This document shows, one piece after another, positions 28,605 through 38,878 of a stretch of DNA of 64,000 nt. Below the pieces are notes generated by a model. It was not told the DNA's origin. It worked only from the letters and a program-made list of their open reading frames with translations, and searched no databases. The translations under genes and the position numbers were made by a program. The DNA is from Bacteroidota bacterium. GTDB lineage: Bacteria > Bacteroidota > Bacteroidia > Flavobacteriales > Flavobacteriaceae. Positions within the stretch are counted from its first letter, which is position 1; each line of letters begins with the position of its first letter. The stretch is taken from NCBI GenBank assembly GCA_029557895.1, contig JAKQHT010000011.1:1-64000 (forward strand), in the 5' to 3' direction.

Positions 28605-31600
28605 TTATTCCTTGACAATCTTTAATGTTTCCACGGCACCGCCCTGGAAAGCGACCTTGAACACGTAAACACCGGCAGACAGATGGCTCATATCGAGCTG
28701 TCCTGCTGTCAAGCTTACATTGTCCAGCACCTTTTGTCCTGCAAGGTTGAAGGCACTGATGCTTTCAATGGCTTTTTGGGAATTTATGGTCAGGTAATTT
28801 TTCACCGGGTTCGGGTAGTAGGTAAGACCGAACACGTTCATCTCTCCTATTCCCAATGGGTTACAGACCAGTTCAAACACAAAATTAGCGCCTCCGGTCG
28901 ACGTCCATAGTCCTCCCACATTAGCATTGGCAAACACATCAACATGACCCAATGTAGCGCTTAAGACCGTAGATAGCTCCCACGCCAATGCATCACTCGA
29001 AATCTCTACCCAGTAAGTGGTATTGGCATCCAAATCAATGGAAGCATCAAAAGCCACGGTATATTTGACAAAGTCATAACCAAAATTGCTTCCTGTAACT
29101 TCTTCCGCAACAATCTGACCGGTTCTGGTAGTGATTTGCGTGCCTGGAAGTCCTCCGGCGTCTTCATAGAAAATGAAATCGAATGAAGTAGCGTAACCTA
29201 TCACGGTTGGTGCTATACCATAAAGGGTAAATCCATTGTCTGCAGTTGGGATGTCAAAAGCCAATCTTTGGTTGGTATCGCCTCCAAAGAAGTATCCGTC
29301 TTCAAAGTTGTTAGAAAGCACTTTAAAGTCTTCACAGTCTGTTGGTGGAGGTGGGACATCATCACAGGTCAAGTTTATAACATAATCGCCTCCACTTGAT
29401 CCGAAGCCTTCTACCATAATGATGTATGTAGTAGTACCGTCAGAAATGAAAGATACTTCGGACTGTAAACCACAGAAATCATCATTGGTTGCAACTTCAT
29501 TGATCAATGTGCAGTCGGTGAACACTCTTATATAAGTATCATATGACGATCCGCACAATGAAGCGGTAATGACTTCAGGGGTGCCGGAGCCAGTATAGGT
29601 GTAGAAGACATCTCCAGCAGAATTTCCGCCCGAATTATTTGCGTATGTAGTATTCCCCGAATGACTGTCGCCACACGCAAGTGCAATAGCATCATCACAA
29701 TCATCATTTACAGGTTGGTCGGGAGCTTCTACACAAGTAACCCCAATTACAAAATCTCCAAAACTATTGCCAAAGCCTTCTACCATAATGATGTAAGTAG
29801 TAGTACCGTCAGAAATGAAAGATACTTCGGACTGAAAGCCACAGAAATCATCGTTGAAAGCAACTTGATTGCTCAATGTACAGTCGGTGAACACTCTTAT
29901 ATAAGTATCATAAGACGATCCGCACAATGAAACGGTAACGAGTTCAGGGGTGCCGGAGCCAGTATAGGTGTAGAAGACATCTCCAGCAGGATTTCCGCCC
30001 GAATCGTTTGCAGATGTGGTAGTACCATTCAAGTTGTCTCCACAAGAAAGTGCAATGGCATCGACACAATCATCATTTTCAGGAGAAGGTGGGCAATCTA
30101 CAGAAAGAACATTCATAGTGTATGCACCCAATGTATTACTATCCATATCTACTATTACCGGCAAATAATAGGTTCCTGCAGGCAAATTATAGAACCTTAT
30201 TGTTCCGTTACCATCACCGCAGGTTGTAAAATCATAAGAGCCGATCGCAAAATTGGTGGCCGAACAGGAATCCGTATAAACGATGAACATATTTCCACTC
30301 ATAACCCCTGGATCCGTTCCGCAGTAATCAATGGTCATGTTGTTACAGCTACCGGTAAGGGTAACAGCTTCCCAAACGGCAGCATATCCCAAAACATTCA
30401 TTTCATCGACACTTCCTGTAGCGCCTGCAGTAGTTCCTGAAAAAGTAGAGGTAGTTCCGTTGACCAGTGTAGTGGGTGTCACGTCAGCACAGTCGTCGTT
30501 GATTGGCGCTGAAGGCGCATCCACACAGGATAGTTCAATAACGTAATCTCCGGCACTTAACCCAAATCCTTCTACCATAATGTAATAGGTACTGGTGCCG
30601 TCAGAAATGAAAGTTACTTGGGATTGTAGACCACAGGAATCATCGTTGAAAGCAACTTGATTGCTCAATGTGCAGTCGGTAAACACTCTCATATAAGTAT
30701 CATAAGACGATCCGCACAATGAAACGGTAACATATTGCGCTTCTCCAGCACCTGTATAGCTGTAAAATACATCGGGTGCATCGTTTCCTCCTGAATTAAA
30801 GGCAAGGTTAGTATTTCCAGTATGGCTATCGCCACAAGAAAGCGCAATGGCATCATCACACTCGTCATTGCTTGCAACAGGAATAGGGTCATCGCTGCAC
30901 AACAAATCAGAAAAAGTAGCTGATGTTCCTCCTGATAGTGATGAGTTTACTATGACACCATTTCCATTGGCAATTCTAAAAGAAGGTGTGTTGTCATTAA
31001 ATGTCCCTTCAGATTCTATGTAAAATTCTACTGGTCCTTCTGTTGTAACGGTTTGTACATCATTATAACCAAAATCATAGCTACCTCCCGATAAAAGCAC
31101 ACTACTATCAGGACCTCTAAACTGCCAGCTTACTTCATCACCATAGCCGGAACCGAAAACCGTTACCGTCCAGTCACAACTGTCCCCAGCTGGCCTCACT
31201 ACACTGTATGTACCGAGTACCATAGCACCAGACGAAATATCGGATATATCATCTGCCGGAAAATAGATGTTACCATCATTTGGGGCTGTCAGCATCGCAG
31301 CATAGATCAGCGGCGAAATGCTCCATGTGGCTTCACCTGAAAATGCCTGTGCCCCTTCTGTGAATGTGGTCGTCGATGTTGCGGAGTAACCCCAAATGTT
31401 GAGCCCAGGATCAGTGGCAAAACGGAAAATCGATGGTGATCCGTCGGTAGGCACAGAGGTTGCTGTCAAAGTAGCCGCACCCACAATAGTACCCGATACA
31501 GCTTGGGCATCCGCGCTTGCGAAAAAGTCTTCAAGATAGATACCGGTACTAGTATTTCCGCTCGCACTGACAGCAGAGGCTCCAGTAGTTGCGGTAATGG

Positions 31601-32405
31601 TTACATGATTCTCAACTGATAAGTCAATTACCAACAAGTTTTCCAAAACAACTTCGGAATCGTCGTTAACTTCAAACGGAAAGCCATACGGAGTGAAGGA
31701 GCCAGTGTCCTCTATACTTGTCCAAGAAGTTCCGTCGAATTGCATGGCATTACCTGTTGTACTCTGGCCCAAAATAGCAATGGGTGGAGCCCACGGGCCT
31801 GAAGCAAGAGTGCCACCACAATTCCAATCCAACCAATAAGTTCCGGGGGCAAGTGTCAGTCCGGGAGTATTGACCTTTGTGATCATGATTGGCCTCGAGG
31901 TATCTCCCGGAGCCGATTCAATTTGTCTGTAAGCCCCTGACCAGGTGGAAGAAGTAAACCTATTGGTCGTAGCATCGCCCCAAACCACATTGCTTCCTGC
32001 TTCACCAGGCACCCCGTCCCAAATACGCAATGAAACGTGGTTTATGGTAGATGTTGTGGAAGAACCGGTCTGATAAGCATAGAACTGAATGCTACCTACG
32101 CTTACAGTCTCTGTTACCACCCAATCGTCGGCTATCCTGTAGCCTGATGACAGAGCATGGCCTGCACCGTAAACATCCATCCCAAGAGATGTGTCCTGCA
32201 ATAAACTTACGTCAGGGGTGCCAGGCACATTAAAATAAGGGCCGTTGCTATAAAGCGTCCCTTCTGCCATTCTTGAAGCAAGAACTTCGGGTTGACCAAA
32301 AACCATATAGGCATTGGTTGCGCTTTCTGCAGATAATCTGGCGTTTTGTCCATAACCCAAAAGGGAACACAAGACCGCCACAAGGAAGAGTTGAATTTTT
32401 TGCAT
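28605..32405 (-). CDS. Large secreted protein with repeated PPC-like domains and T9SS sorting domain
   Basis: A 1266-residue protein with a signal peptide (IQLFLVAVLCSLLGYGQ) and a type A T9SS C-terminal domain (TYYPNPVKNYLTINSQKAI ... VYVFKVA), so it is exported and probably attached to the cell surface. The N-terminal 500 residues contain beta-rich segments of unknown type. Three 115-residue modules (residues 513-627, 777-891 and 900-1014) share DVFYSYTGxG, SLCGSSYDTY and DYVIxLSC and look like bacterial pre-peptidase C-terminal (PPC) domains; a divergent module lies between the first two. The role is probably adhesion or carbohydrate/protein binding. It is the downstream neighbour of the secreted protease gene. 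Confidence 0.88.
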   Translation of the reverse strand: MQKIQLFLVAVLCSLLGYGQNARLSAESATNAYMVFGQPEVLASRMAEGTLYSNGPYFNVPGTPDVSLLQDTSLGMDVYGAGHALSSGYRIADDWVVTETVSVGSIQFYAYQTGSSTTSTINHVSLRIWDGVPGEAGSNVVWGDATTNRFTSSTWSGAYRQIESAPGDTSRPIMITKVNTPGLTLAPGTYWLDWNCGGTLASGPWAPPIAILGQSTTGNAMQFDGTSWTSIEDTGSFTPYGFPFEVNDDSEVVLENLLVIDLSVENHVTITATTGASAVSASGNTSTGIYLEDFFASADAQAVSGTIVGAATLTATSVPTDGSPSIFRFATDPGLNIWGYSATSTTTFTEGAQAFSGEATWSISPLIYAAMLTAPNDGNIYFPADDISDISSGAMVLGTYSVVRPAGDSCDWTVTVFGSGYGDEVSWQFRGPDSSVLLSGGSYDFGYNDVQTVTTEGPVEFYIESEGTFNDNTPSFRIANGNGVIVNSSLSGGTSATFSDLLCSDDPIPVASNDECDDAIALSCGDSHTGNTNLAFNSGGNDAPDVFYSYTGAGEAQYVTVSLCGSSYDTYMRVFTDCTLSNQVAFNDDSCGLQSQVTFISDGTSTYYIMVEGFGLSAGDYVIELSCVDAPSAPINDDCADVTPTTLVNGTTSTFSGTTAGATGSVDEMNVLGYAAVWEAVTLTGSCNNMTIDYCGTDPGVMSGNMFIVYTDSCSATNFAIGSYDFTTCGDGNGTIRFYNLPAGTYYLPVIVDMDSNTLGAYTMNVLSVDCPPSPENDDCVDAIALSCGDNLNGTTTSANDSGGNPAGDVFYTYTGSGTPELVTVSLCGSSYDTYIRVFTDCTLSNQVAFNDDFCGFQSEVSFISDGTTTYIIMVEGFGNSFGDFVIGVTCVEAPDQPVNDDCDDAIALACGDSHSGNTTYANNSGGNSAGDVFYTYTGSGTPEVITASLCGSSYDTYIRVFTDCTLINEVATNDDFCGLQSEVSFISDGTTTYIIMVEGFGSSGGDYVINLTCDDVPPPPTDCEDFKVLSNNFEDGYFFGGDTNQRLAFDIPTADNGFTLYGIAPTVIGYATSFDFIFYEDAGGLPGTQITTRTGQIVAEEVTGSNFGYDFVKYTVAFDASIDLDANTTYWVEISSDALAWELSTVLSATLGHVDVFANANVGGLWTSTGGANFVFELVCNPLGIGEMNVFGLTYYPNPVKNYLTINSQKAIESISAFNLAGQKVLDNVSLTAGQLDMSHLSAGVYVFKVAFQGGAVETLKIVKE
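29364..29708 (-). repeat. 345-bp coding repeat, copy 3
   Basis: Encodes residues 900-1014 of the T9SS protein. It is near-identical at DNA level to copy 2 over long stretches, which suggests recent duplication or gene conversion. Confidence 0.8.
29733..30077 (-). repeat. 345-bp coding repeat, copy 2
   Basis: Encodes residues 777-891. Its spacing to copy 3 is 24 bases. Confidence 0.8.
30525..30869 (-). repeat. 345-bp coding repeat, copy 1
   Basis: Encodes residues 513-627. It is more diverged than copies 2 and 3, and a further, poorly conserved module lies at about 30084-30500. Confidence 0.75.
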
Positions 32406-32576
32406 AAAAAGTCGTTTTAGTTAATGGATTTTTTGCACTTTGTTGGGTAACCTTTGATGATTACTTGAAATTTTGGTTAAATTATTAAATTAAAATGAAT
32501 AGTGCAAAAAAAATCAATAAATAAAGAGCCTAGATACCTCTATTTTAATGCGTTTCACTCCCACGTCTCAAATAAA

Positions 32577-32607
32577 AAATGCCCGACGGAAAATCCATCG
32601 GGCATTT
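32577..32607 (-). terminator. Terminator of the secreted metallopeptidase gene
   Basis: AAATGCCCGA (32577-32586) and TCGGGCATTT (32598-32607) form a 10-bp stem extended inward by GGA/TCC across one mismatch. On the minus strand it is followed by a T tract. Confidence 0.8.
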
Positions 32608-32639
32608 GTTTATAAAGGTTAAACCATCAAAAATTCTCG

Positions 32640-35600
32640 TTACTCAACAACGATTTTTCGTATTGTTTGGTTTACGCCATCATTCACTTTTACCAAATAC
32701 ATTCCGGATGCTGCGCCATCCAATCTGATTGTTTGGATAAAATTACCGGTGTTTGCATAAACCGATGCAAAAATTTCACGGCCTCTAATATCGAAAACAC
32801 CTATCTGGATGTCCTTGCCGGAAGCAGAACCCAACTTGATGGTAAACTCACCATGGTTAGGGTTCGGGAAGAGAGAGAATTGCCCAAACTCACTTTCACC
32901 CACAGACATTGTTTCTACCAATTCTGCACGAATAAAGCAAGAACGATAACCCGTCCAATCCCCTACGATGGTTGCCCAATCTCCATCAAGATTGTTCCAC
33001 CAATATCCTCCTGCTGACGGGGTCGAAGTACTCTGGTCAAATGCCATGAAGTGATTTGGGTCCGTAGGTACAAATTTAATGCCTATATAGACATCGCCTT
33101 CAGTAACAACCCAATTTTCAGATGTTGTGTCTTCCGACTGCCATACGGGTGACATCCCTGAAGTATAGCCAGGAATGTTAACAGCCGTACTGGGCAGAGA
33201 GCCAATTAGCGTACTTGGTGCGCCACCTGCTCCATCATCATCATAAACTACAATTTCATAAGGCATGGTTGGTGAAGATCCCGACACGCCAATTATCGAG
33301 GAACAAACGCTTTGAATGGTCACCGGATAACTTGTTGGTGTAAATTTATCAACAAATATCACTTCTGTAACTCCAGCCGAAGTACTGCCACTTCCTCCGT
33401 TTTCAATGGTTCCATCATCATGAACGATGCTTCCGGTACCTGTACAGTCATATCCGGGATCGGGAGTTACACCACACTGTACAGTTCGGTTTCTCAATCC
33501 CGAATTAATTGAGTTACAATCTTGATCCAGATGTAAATAGAACCGGATGGTTTCATTAGCCGGTGCTGTCCAGGTAACGGGTGTGACTCCTGCAGTATAA
33601 GAAACGGTGCCTGCCATGTTTGAGATTGTCACAAAATCTGTAGCAATAGAGCTTGAGAATATATATTGTGTTCCGGCCACGACATTAACGAGGGAGTATT
33701 CTCCGGTCCAGGCCAGGGTTGTAACATTTTGAGGGACTCCCGTACAAGAAGGCGTAAAAGTAGAAGACGGATATTGTCCATAAGGTGCAGCTAAACAGCC
33801 GTCAGGAACATCCGGGCAGTCCTCACCGGTTACCACTGAAATATAATCGGTCATCGTTATTTCATCAGACCCATACGCATTAGATACACTCAATGACACG
33901 TCATAAGTTCCGACGGCACTATAAGTGACCGTTGGGTTTTGGCTCGTAGAAGTAGCAGGTGTACCGCCTTCAAAAGTCCAAAGCCATGAAGTTGCAGCTG
34001 GCGAGGATGTATCGGTAAAACTAACCGTTGTGTTAGTATCCAAACATAGTATTTCAGGATTGGCACTAAATGAAGCAACTGGTGGTGCCACTGCTGGAAG
34101 TGTATAACCACAAGCCTCCAAAGAGCTATGGATGAGATCCAACTGCGATTGGGAATAACCCAAATCAATAGCTGCCTGATAAACAGCATTTGCAGCCACA
34201 TTTTGGTTTGAGGAGCTGTTGGTCATAGCCAACCCTTCAAAAAATATTATATCCGTTTCCTGCTGACCAATTTGATTCCAGACAGTCATCATACAGCTTG
34301 ACCATATCTGTCCATCGGTATGTATCTGACCTGTTAATCCGGATGGATAAACTGCCGTATAGTTGGTTATCCTACCAGGCCAGCAAACATTGTGGCCATC
34401 CCAATTGAACACCCAGTTGTATGCAGGATCTGATGGGCTCCAATTACCGAGGCTTCTGTTATAAGATTGAGCAACGTAATCTCCAGAACCCTCACTCAAA
34501 CCGTTTACTTGTGACAAGCCTCCAGAAGTTACCCAATCGTGAAGACCATGTCCGAGCTCATGGTGGATTACGTCAGAGTCTTCTGCGTCATCAACACAGC
34601 CCTCTCCAAAAGCCAATCTACCGGTTCCAGAACTATAATAAGAGTTGTCGTCGCCGTTAAGACCGTGGGGGTCAAACTTCACACCTCCGGTGTATTGATA
34701 TGGGACGATGTTAAGACCCAAAGTAACATTCAAATACCGCATCATAAAGTCAATATGGAAGTATCCATTAACAGCTTCAAACCCTTGTTCATTACGAGTG
34801 AAACTAAAAACATCTGAAGCTTGCGAGAACACACCTTCGGTTGGCGCTTCAAAATCGACCACTTCTGCCCAAGGTCCTTTTAAATAGTATGTACCGCCAG
34901 TAAAATCAATGTCTTTCAAGGTCACGGTGAACCTTGCAGCGGTCAATTGTGGCGTGTCGGCATCATTTCCGTCCACATAACCACCTCCATAAGCCACTTG
35001 GTTTGAAGACAATGGGTCTGGGTTGAACACCATGCCCGTCCCATCTACTGGAGCAGCTGCACGGGTTTGTTGTGCGCTTGGCCCATCTGTGGCCTTAGCT
35101 TTCTTTTTGTCCTTGTCCTTGTCCTTGTCAGAGTGGTAATGTGCGCCATCAACCACCTTGAAGATTTCTCGGGTCTGTGCGTCCACATATACTTTCCACT
35201 CACCGGCAGGGTTTTGTGTCCCAATGGTAACTTCGTGTGCCAAACGTGTGGTTTTTGTGTTCTTGTACACCATCAATCGGTTTTCGTAAAAATTGACCGG
35301 AGCGCTCACACCCAAATAGCCATAAGCCAACTGATAAGCTTGCTCTTTGGAAACACTTGGGCGGACTGAACCCATATCTACACCTACCTCAAAACTGTTC
35401 GTCACAAACACTACTTTGTTTTCGGGAGATATTTTTATGGTAACCTCAGCTTTGTTCACGGGATAGTCGCCCGAATATTGACGGTAACGCACCACAGAAC
35501 CGGAACGGGAGGTTCTTGTAGCGTGGTGTTTCAGATTAGCGAGTTCATTGGCCTTGATGCCCAATTTTTGATGGTTTTGTTGCAGATAATACTGCGCCAT

Positions 35601-35846
35601 GGCCTCTGGCGAGCCTTGCGGAACTTCAAAATTTACCTGATAAATGGCCAATGGAAAGCCTGTGTTGAGGTTGATTTCCATGTTTCCCTTCATCTGAGTC
35701 GCTATTTGCTCGTCAGCCTCAAGGGACTTTTCAAAAACTCTTTTCTCTTTGGGCTTTTGGGCAACTGCAAAAGCACACACCAAGAGCAACGCAAGGGTCA
35801 AAACCCTCTTTGAAACTGAAAGTTCTTTGTAGATTTTTTTCATCAT
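32640..35846 (-). CDS. Secreted zinc metallopeptidase with FTP propeptide, PKD domain and T9SS sorting domain
   Basis: A 1068-residue precursor. A signal peptide (RVLTLALLLVCAFAVAQ) is followed by an FTP-like propeptide (residues about 30-230, YLQQNHQKLGIKANEL), then a Lys/Asp-rich linker. The catalytic domain has HELGH at residues 429-433 (zinc and catalytic Glu) and a downstream Glu ligand in GLSEGSGDYVAQS, a thermolysin/fungalysin-like gluzincin layout. A PKD domain (TSWLWTFEGGTP...TYSAVGTYDVSLSVSN) and the T9SS type A domain (FSLFPNPNHGEFTIKLG) follow. It would be secreted to digest proteins outside the cell. Confidence 0.9.
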   Translation of the reverse strand: MMKKIYKELSVSKRVLTLALLLVCAFAVAQKPKEKRVFEKSLEADEQIATQMKGNMEINLNTGFPLAIYQVNFEVPQGSPEAMAQYYLQQNHQKLGIKANELANLKHHATRTSRSGSVVRYRQYSGDYPVNKAEVTIKISPENKVVFVTNSFEVGVDMGSVRPSVSKEQAYQLAYGYLGVSAPVNFYENRLMVYKNTKTTRLAHEVTIGTQNPAGEWKVYVDAQTREIFKVVDGAHYHSDKDKDKDKKKAKATDGPSAQQTRAAAPVDGTGMVFNPDPLSSNQVAYGGGYVDGNDADTPQLTAARFTVTLKDIDFTGGTYYLKGPWAEVVDFEAPTEGVFSQASDVFSFTRNEQGFEAVNGYFHIDFMMRYLNVTLGLNIVPYQYTGGVKFDPHGLNGDDNSYYSSGTGRLAFGEGCVDDAEDSDVIHHELGHGLHDWVTSGGLSQVNGLSEGSGDYVAQSYNRSLGNWSPSDPAYNWVFNWDGHNVCWPGRITNYTAVYPSGLTGQIHTDGQIWSSCMMTVWNQIGQQETDIIFFEGLAMTNSSSNQNVAANAVYQAAIDLGYSQSQLDLIHSSLEACGYTLPAVAPPVASFSANPEILCLDTNTTVSFTDTSSPAATSWLWTFEGGTPATSTSQNPTVTYSAVGTYDVSLSVSNAYGSDEITMTDYISVVTGEDCPDVPDGCLAAPYGQYPSSTFTPSCTGVPQNVTTLAWTGEYSLVNVVAGTQYIFSSSIATDFVTISNMAGTVSYTAGVTPVTWTAPANETIRFYLHLDQDCNSINSGLRNRTVQCGVTPDPGYDCTGTGSIVHDDGTIENGGSGSTSAGVTEVIFVDKFTPTSYPVTIQSVCSSIIGVSGSSPTMPYEIVVYDDDGAGGAPSTLIGSLPSTAVNIPGYTSGMSPVWQSEDTTSENWVVTEGDVYIGIKFVPTDPNHFMAFDQSTSTPSAGGYWWNNLDGDWATIVGDWTGYRSCFIRAELVETMSVGESEFGQFSLFPNPNHGEFTIKLGSASGKDIQIGVFDIRGREIFASVYANTGNFIQTIRLDGAASGMYLVKVNDGVNQTIRKIVVE

Positions 35847-35954
35847 AATTGCTGTTTTGTTTAAAACTTAAAGATATGCAACTATGCTTAAAAAAAGACA
35901 TTTAAATGTTAATTTTATTAACAAAATCTGAAAGCAGCCCTTTTGCCTGTAGAT

Positions 35955-38231
35955 TTATTCTGATAAATTTGGCTTTGCCGGGGCAACAGAGCTGTCGTGT
36001 GCATTATAGTATTCTTCCAAAAGATTCATGGTAGCCGTCAGCAAATCTTTGGTTTCCAAAAGGATATTAAAATACAATGTCGTGTTCTTGGGACTTGATT
36101 CCTCCTTTCGGGTGCGCTCCACTTGCTTTTGGATCTTGTCAGTTACAAGTGACATGATTTCTTTCTTTCGTCCCAAAATGATACCTATATCTTCAAAAGA
36201 ATTGGTTTCAAAGGCTTTTTGTGTGTTGCTAAAAAACCGCTCGAAACGTTCGTCAACCTCTTTCAATTCTTTTATCTGGCTGAATTTTAGTTTTTTGTGA
36301 TTGTTGTTGACATGTTTGTGGCTAATTTTTGAGATATACTCAAGTGATTGTGCCATATCTTGCAAATAGCTGACCACGTGGAGGTAAAAATTACTTGCCT
36401 GAACGCTCGGCTCATCCAGGTTCTTGATGAAATAGAACACGTTCTCGTTGAGTTCCTCGATTTCTTTGGAGAGCTTGTTGATGTTCTTTTTGTTTTTCTT
36501 TAATGCCGCCAAATCTTGTGTGGCCAAGCCGTTGATGGCACTCGTATAGATTTTGTTGCCCCGCTTCACAACATTGGCAATATTACTGGCGCTTTCATAG
36601 ATAACGCCTTGCGTTGAACTGCTTTCGGCCTTTTTGATACTGTCGGCTTCTTTAATTTGTTTGGACTGTTTTTGATGAGACAAGAAGTTTTTGCCCAATA
36701 AGAAAATTGCCAAAAGCACCAAACCAACCAGTGCGTATCCTTTTCCATAATACAGGATTAAAGCCATAATAGACGCTGCCAAAAATGCGCTTATGGCCGT
36801 AAAGAACCAACCACCAATGACATTCAGCACGCCTGCCACTCTATACACGGCGCTTTCACTGCCCCATGCCCTATCTGCCAATGAGGTACCCATAGCCACC
36901 ATAAAAGTTACATAGGTTGTGGACAAAGGCAATTTCATGGATGTTGCCATAGATATCAGCAGACTCGCCACCATTAGGTTAACGGCAGCCCTGACAAGAT
37001 CAAAAGCAGGCAAATCTTCCTTTTTTTCAACAGCAAGGACCGTAGTTGGCGCTGTCAATCTTGTATCAATCCATGCGATAGCAGATTTTGGCAAGAAGTA
37101 ATTGAAGGCCCTTCCAACCCCAGACACGTTTCTGACAATGCCACGGGACAGATAGTTTGGCTCAAAGCGTTCTTTGACCTCCTCCTGCCTGGAAAGATCC
37201 ACAGATGTTTTTATAACCGCCCTTGCCTTGCTTGAAAACCAAAGCGTCAAGACCATAATCAAACCCGCAAAGAGCAATATCAACGGTTGTGTCTGAATCT
37301 GTTCTTCCAGCACGGTCATACTGTACATGGACGGCGAAATACCTGAAACAGACCAGGCTTCCCACGAATTGAACGCCGCAATGGGAACGCCTATAAAGTT
37401 CACCATATCATTTCCGGCAAAAGCCATCGCCAAGGCAAAAGTCCCGAAGATAATGATGAGCGTGTAAATATTTATCCTGAAAAACTTGATCATCAAATAT
37501 GAAATCACCGACCAGATAACAACACCGCCTGCTATTAGGAAAAATGTATTTGACGTGACGGCTTTCATCATTTCCGAATTCATAAATGGACTACTCTTCA
37601 GGCCTTTTATCAAAATGAAATAAATGATGGAGGTAATAGAAATGCCCCCAAAAAAAGCGCCATACCATATTGGTTTTTCTTTAAAATCAAACGTGAGCAA
37701 CAACCTGGTCACAAATTGTACTACTGCTCCAACGGTAAATGCAATAACCACAGACAGCAATATCCCTATGACTATTTCTAAAGCTTTTTCATTGTTGATG
37801 TATTGCCCCAAATCCAGAATGGTCTGCGTGTTGTTTGCCGATATTTTGATAAGTGCCACGCATACAGACGCGCCAAGGAGTTCAAATACGATGGATACAG
37901 TAGTAGAGGTTGGCAATCCGAGCGTATTGAAAAAATCCAGGAGCAAGATATCGGTAAGCATTACGGCCATAAAGATGACCATGATTTCGTCAAACACAAA
38001 CTCACCGGGATTGAAAATGCCTTTTCGGGCGATTTCCATCATGCCGCTTGATGACAGTGCTCCAAAAATCACCCCGAGGCTGGCAACAAGCAAAATGGTT
38101 TTGAATGAAACTGCCTTTGAGCCAACGGCAGAGTTCAAAAAGTTGGCGGCATCATTAGATACTCCTACGACAAGGTCAGCGACCGCCAAAATAGCCAGAA
38201 CGGCAAGCAAATAGATATAATAATCTTCCAT
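35955..38231 (-). CDS. PiT-family inorganic phosphate transporter fused to a PhoU-like (DUF47) domain
   Basis: A 758-residue inner-membrane carrier. The N-terminal 520 residues hold about 10-12 hydrophobic helices with the duplicated PiT signature: GVSNDAANFLNSAVGSKAVSF near residue 25 and a later FAGNDMVNFIGVPIAA-type block. From about residue 545 a helical cytoplasmic domain follows (NIANVVKRGNKIYTSAIN ... VSYLQDMAQSLEYIS) resembling DUF47/PhoU proteins, which are usually separate genes beside pit. PiT carriers import phosphate with H+ or Na+. The fused domain likely regulates it. The next gene upstream in direction of transcription is 650 bases away. Confidence 0.93.
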   Translation of the reverse strand: MEDYYIYLLAVLAILAVADLVVGVSNDAANFLNSAVGSKAVSFKTILLVASLGVIFGALSSSGMMEIARKGIFNPGEFVFDEIMVIFMAVMLTDILLLDFFNTLGLPTSTTVSIVFELLGASVCVALIKISANNTQTILDLGQYINNEKALEIVIGILLSVVIAFTVGAVVQFVTRLLLTFDFKEKPIWYGAFFGGISITSIIYFILIKGLKSSPFMNSEMMKAVTSNTFFLIAGGVVIWSVISYLMIKFFRINIYTLIIIFGTFALAMAFAGNDMVNFIGVPIAAFNSWEAWSVSGISPSMYSMTVLEEQIQTQPLILLFAGLIMVLTLWFSSKARAVIKTSVDLSRQEEVKERFEPNYLSRGIVRNVSGVGRAFNYFLPKSAIAWIDTRLTAPTTVLAVEKKEDLPAFDLVRAAVNLMVASLLISMATSMKLPLSTTYVTFMVAMGTSLADRAWGSESAVYRVAGVLNVIGGWFFTAISAFLAASIMALILYYGKGYALVGLVLLAIFLLGKNFLSHQKQSKQIKEADSIKKAESSSTQGVIYESASNIANVVKRGNKIYTSAINGLATQDLAALKKNKKNINKLSKEIEELNENVFYFIKNLDEPSVQASNFYLHVVSYLQDMAQSLEYISKISHKHVNNNHKKLKFSQIKELKEVDERFERFFSNTQKAFETNSFEDIGIILGRKKEIMSLVTDKIQKQVERTRKEESSPKNTTLYFNILLETKDLLTATMNLLEEYYNAHDSSVAPAKPNLSE

Positions 38232-38878
38232 CGAATTTGATTACAATTCAACTTGGCAAAGTTCTAACTAAAATTTCAACTCAATGTTACCAAAATGTTA
38301 TGATATATTGCACTTGCCGTGATTGTCAATGAAATATTTACACTGTCTAACAACAGAAAAATAGCTGTTGAGGTAAATATCATTACTTTTTAAGAATCAC
38401 AAAATCAATACGATATATGATTAATGTAAATTTAACGTTATGGAAATGATACAGAATGGAAAATTTTTCTGAATAGCAGTTATGCATGTTCTAACAAACA
38501 GCAAAATACCATGAAAAGCACACGGCGCATTTTTCGATTCAAACACTAAAAATTAATAATTTGAGTGTCATAATCACCAAGGGAGCACAGATGATTTTTT
38601 TATGAGGCAAATTGAACGTCGGATAAAAACACTTTGAGACAAAAAGAAAAAAATCATTTCAAAACGTTTGTGATAACTGAAAAAAAACGGTAACATGGTT
38701 ATTTTTGGACAGACTACACTTTGAAAAAGTGGATTACAACAACAATACCATTGCCATTGTTGCCAAATGGCCAAACAGGCCAACTGTGGTTTGGACACAT
38801 TAAGTATTGCCCGATCATTTAAAACAAAAGAGCCGCTCCATTTTATGAAACAGCTCTTTCTCTATATAGACCAATCCA
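38232..38878. other. Intergenic region, AT-rich, with a palindrome
   Basis: No convincing gene. ATGATTTTTTT (38591-38601) and AAAAAAATCAT (38647-38657) are exact inverted arms 45 bases apart. A GGAGCACAGATGA string at 38582-38594 resembles one arm of the inverted repeat at 23783. No promoter or riboswitch is evident. Confidence 0.5.

Noticed and set aside
28605-35846. Horizontal island of large secreted proteins
   Set aside because: Composition is like neighbours, no mobility genes or flanking repeats; T9SS cargo is normal in this phylum.
38574-38798. 74-residue open frame on the minus strand
   Set aside because: Lies in AT-rich intergenic DNA with a palindrome; no recognisable start context or family.
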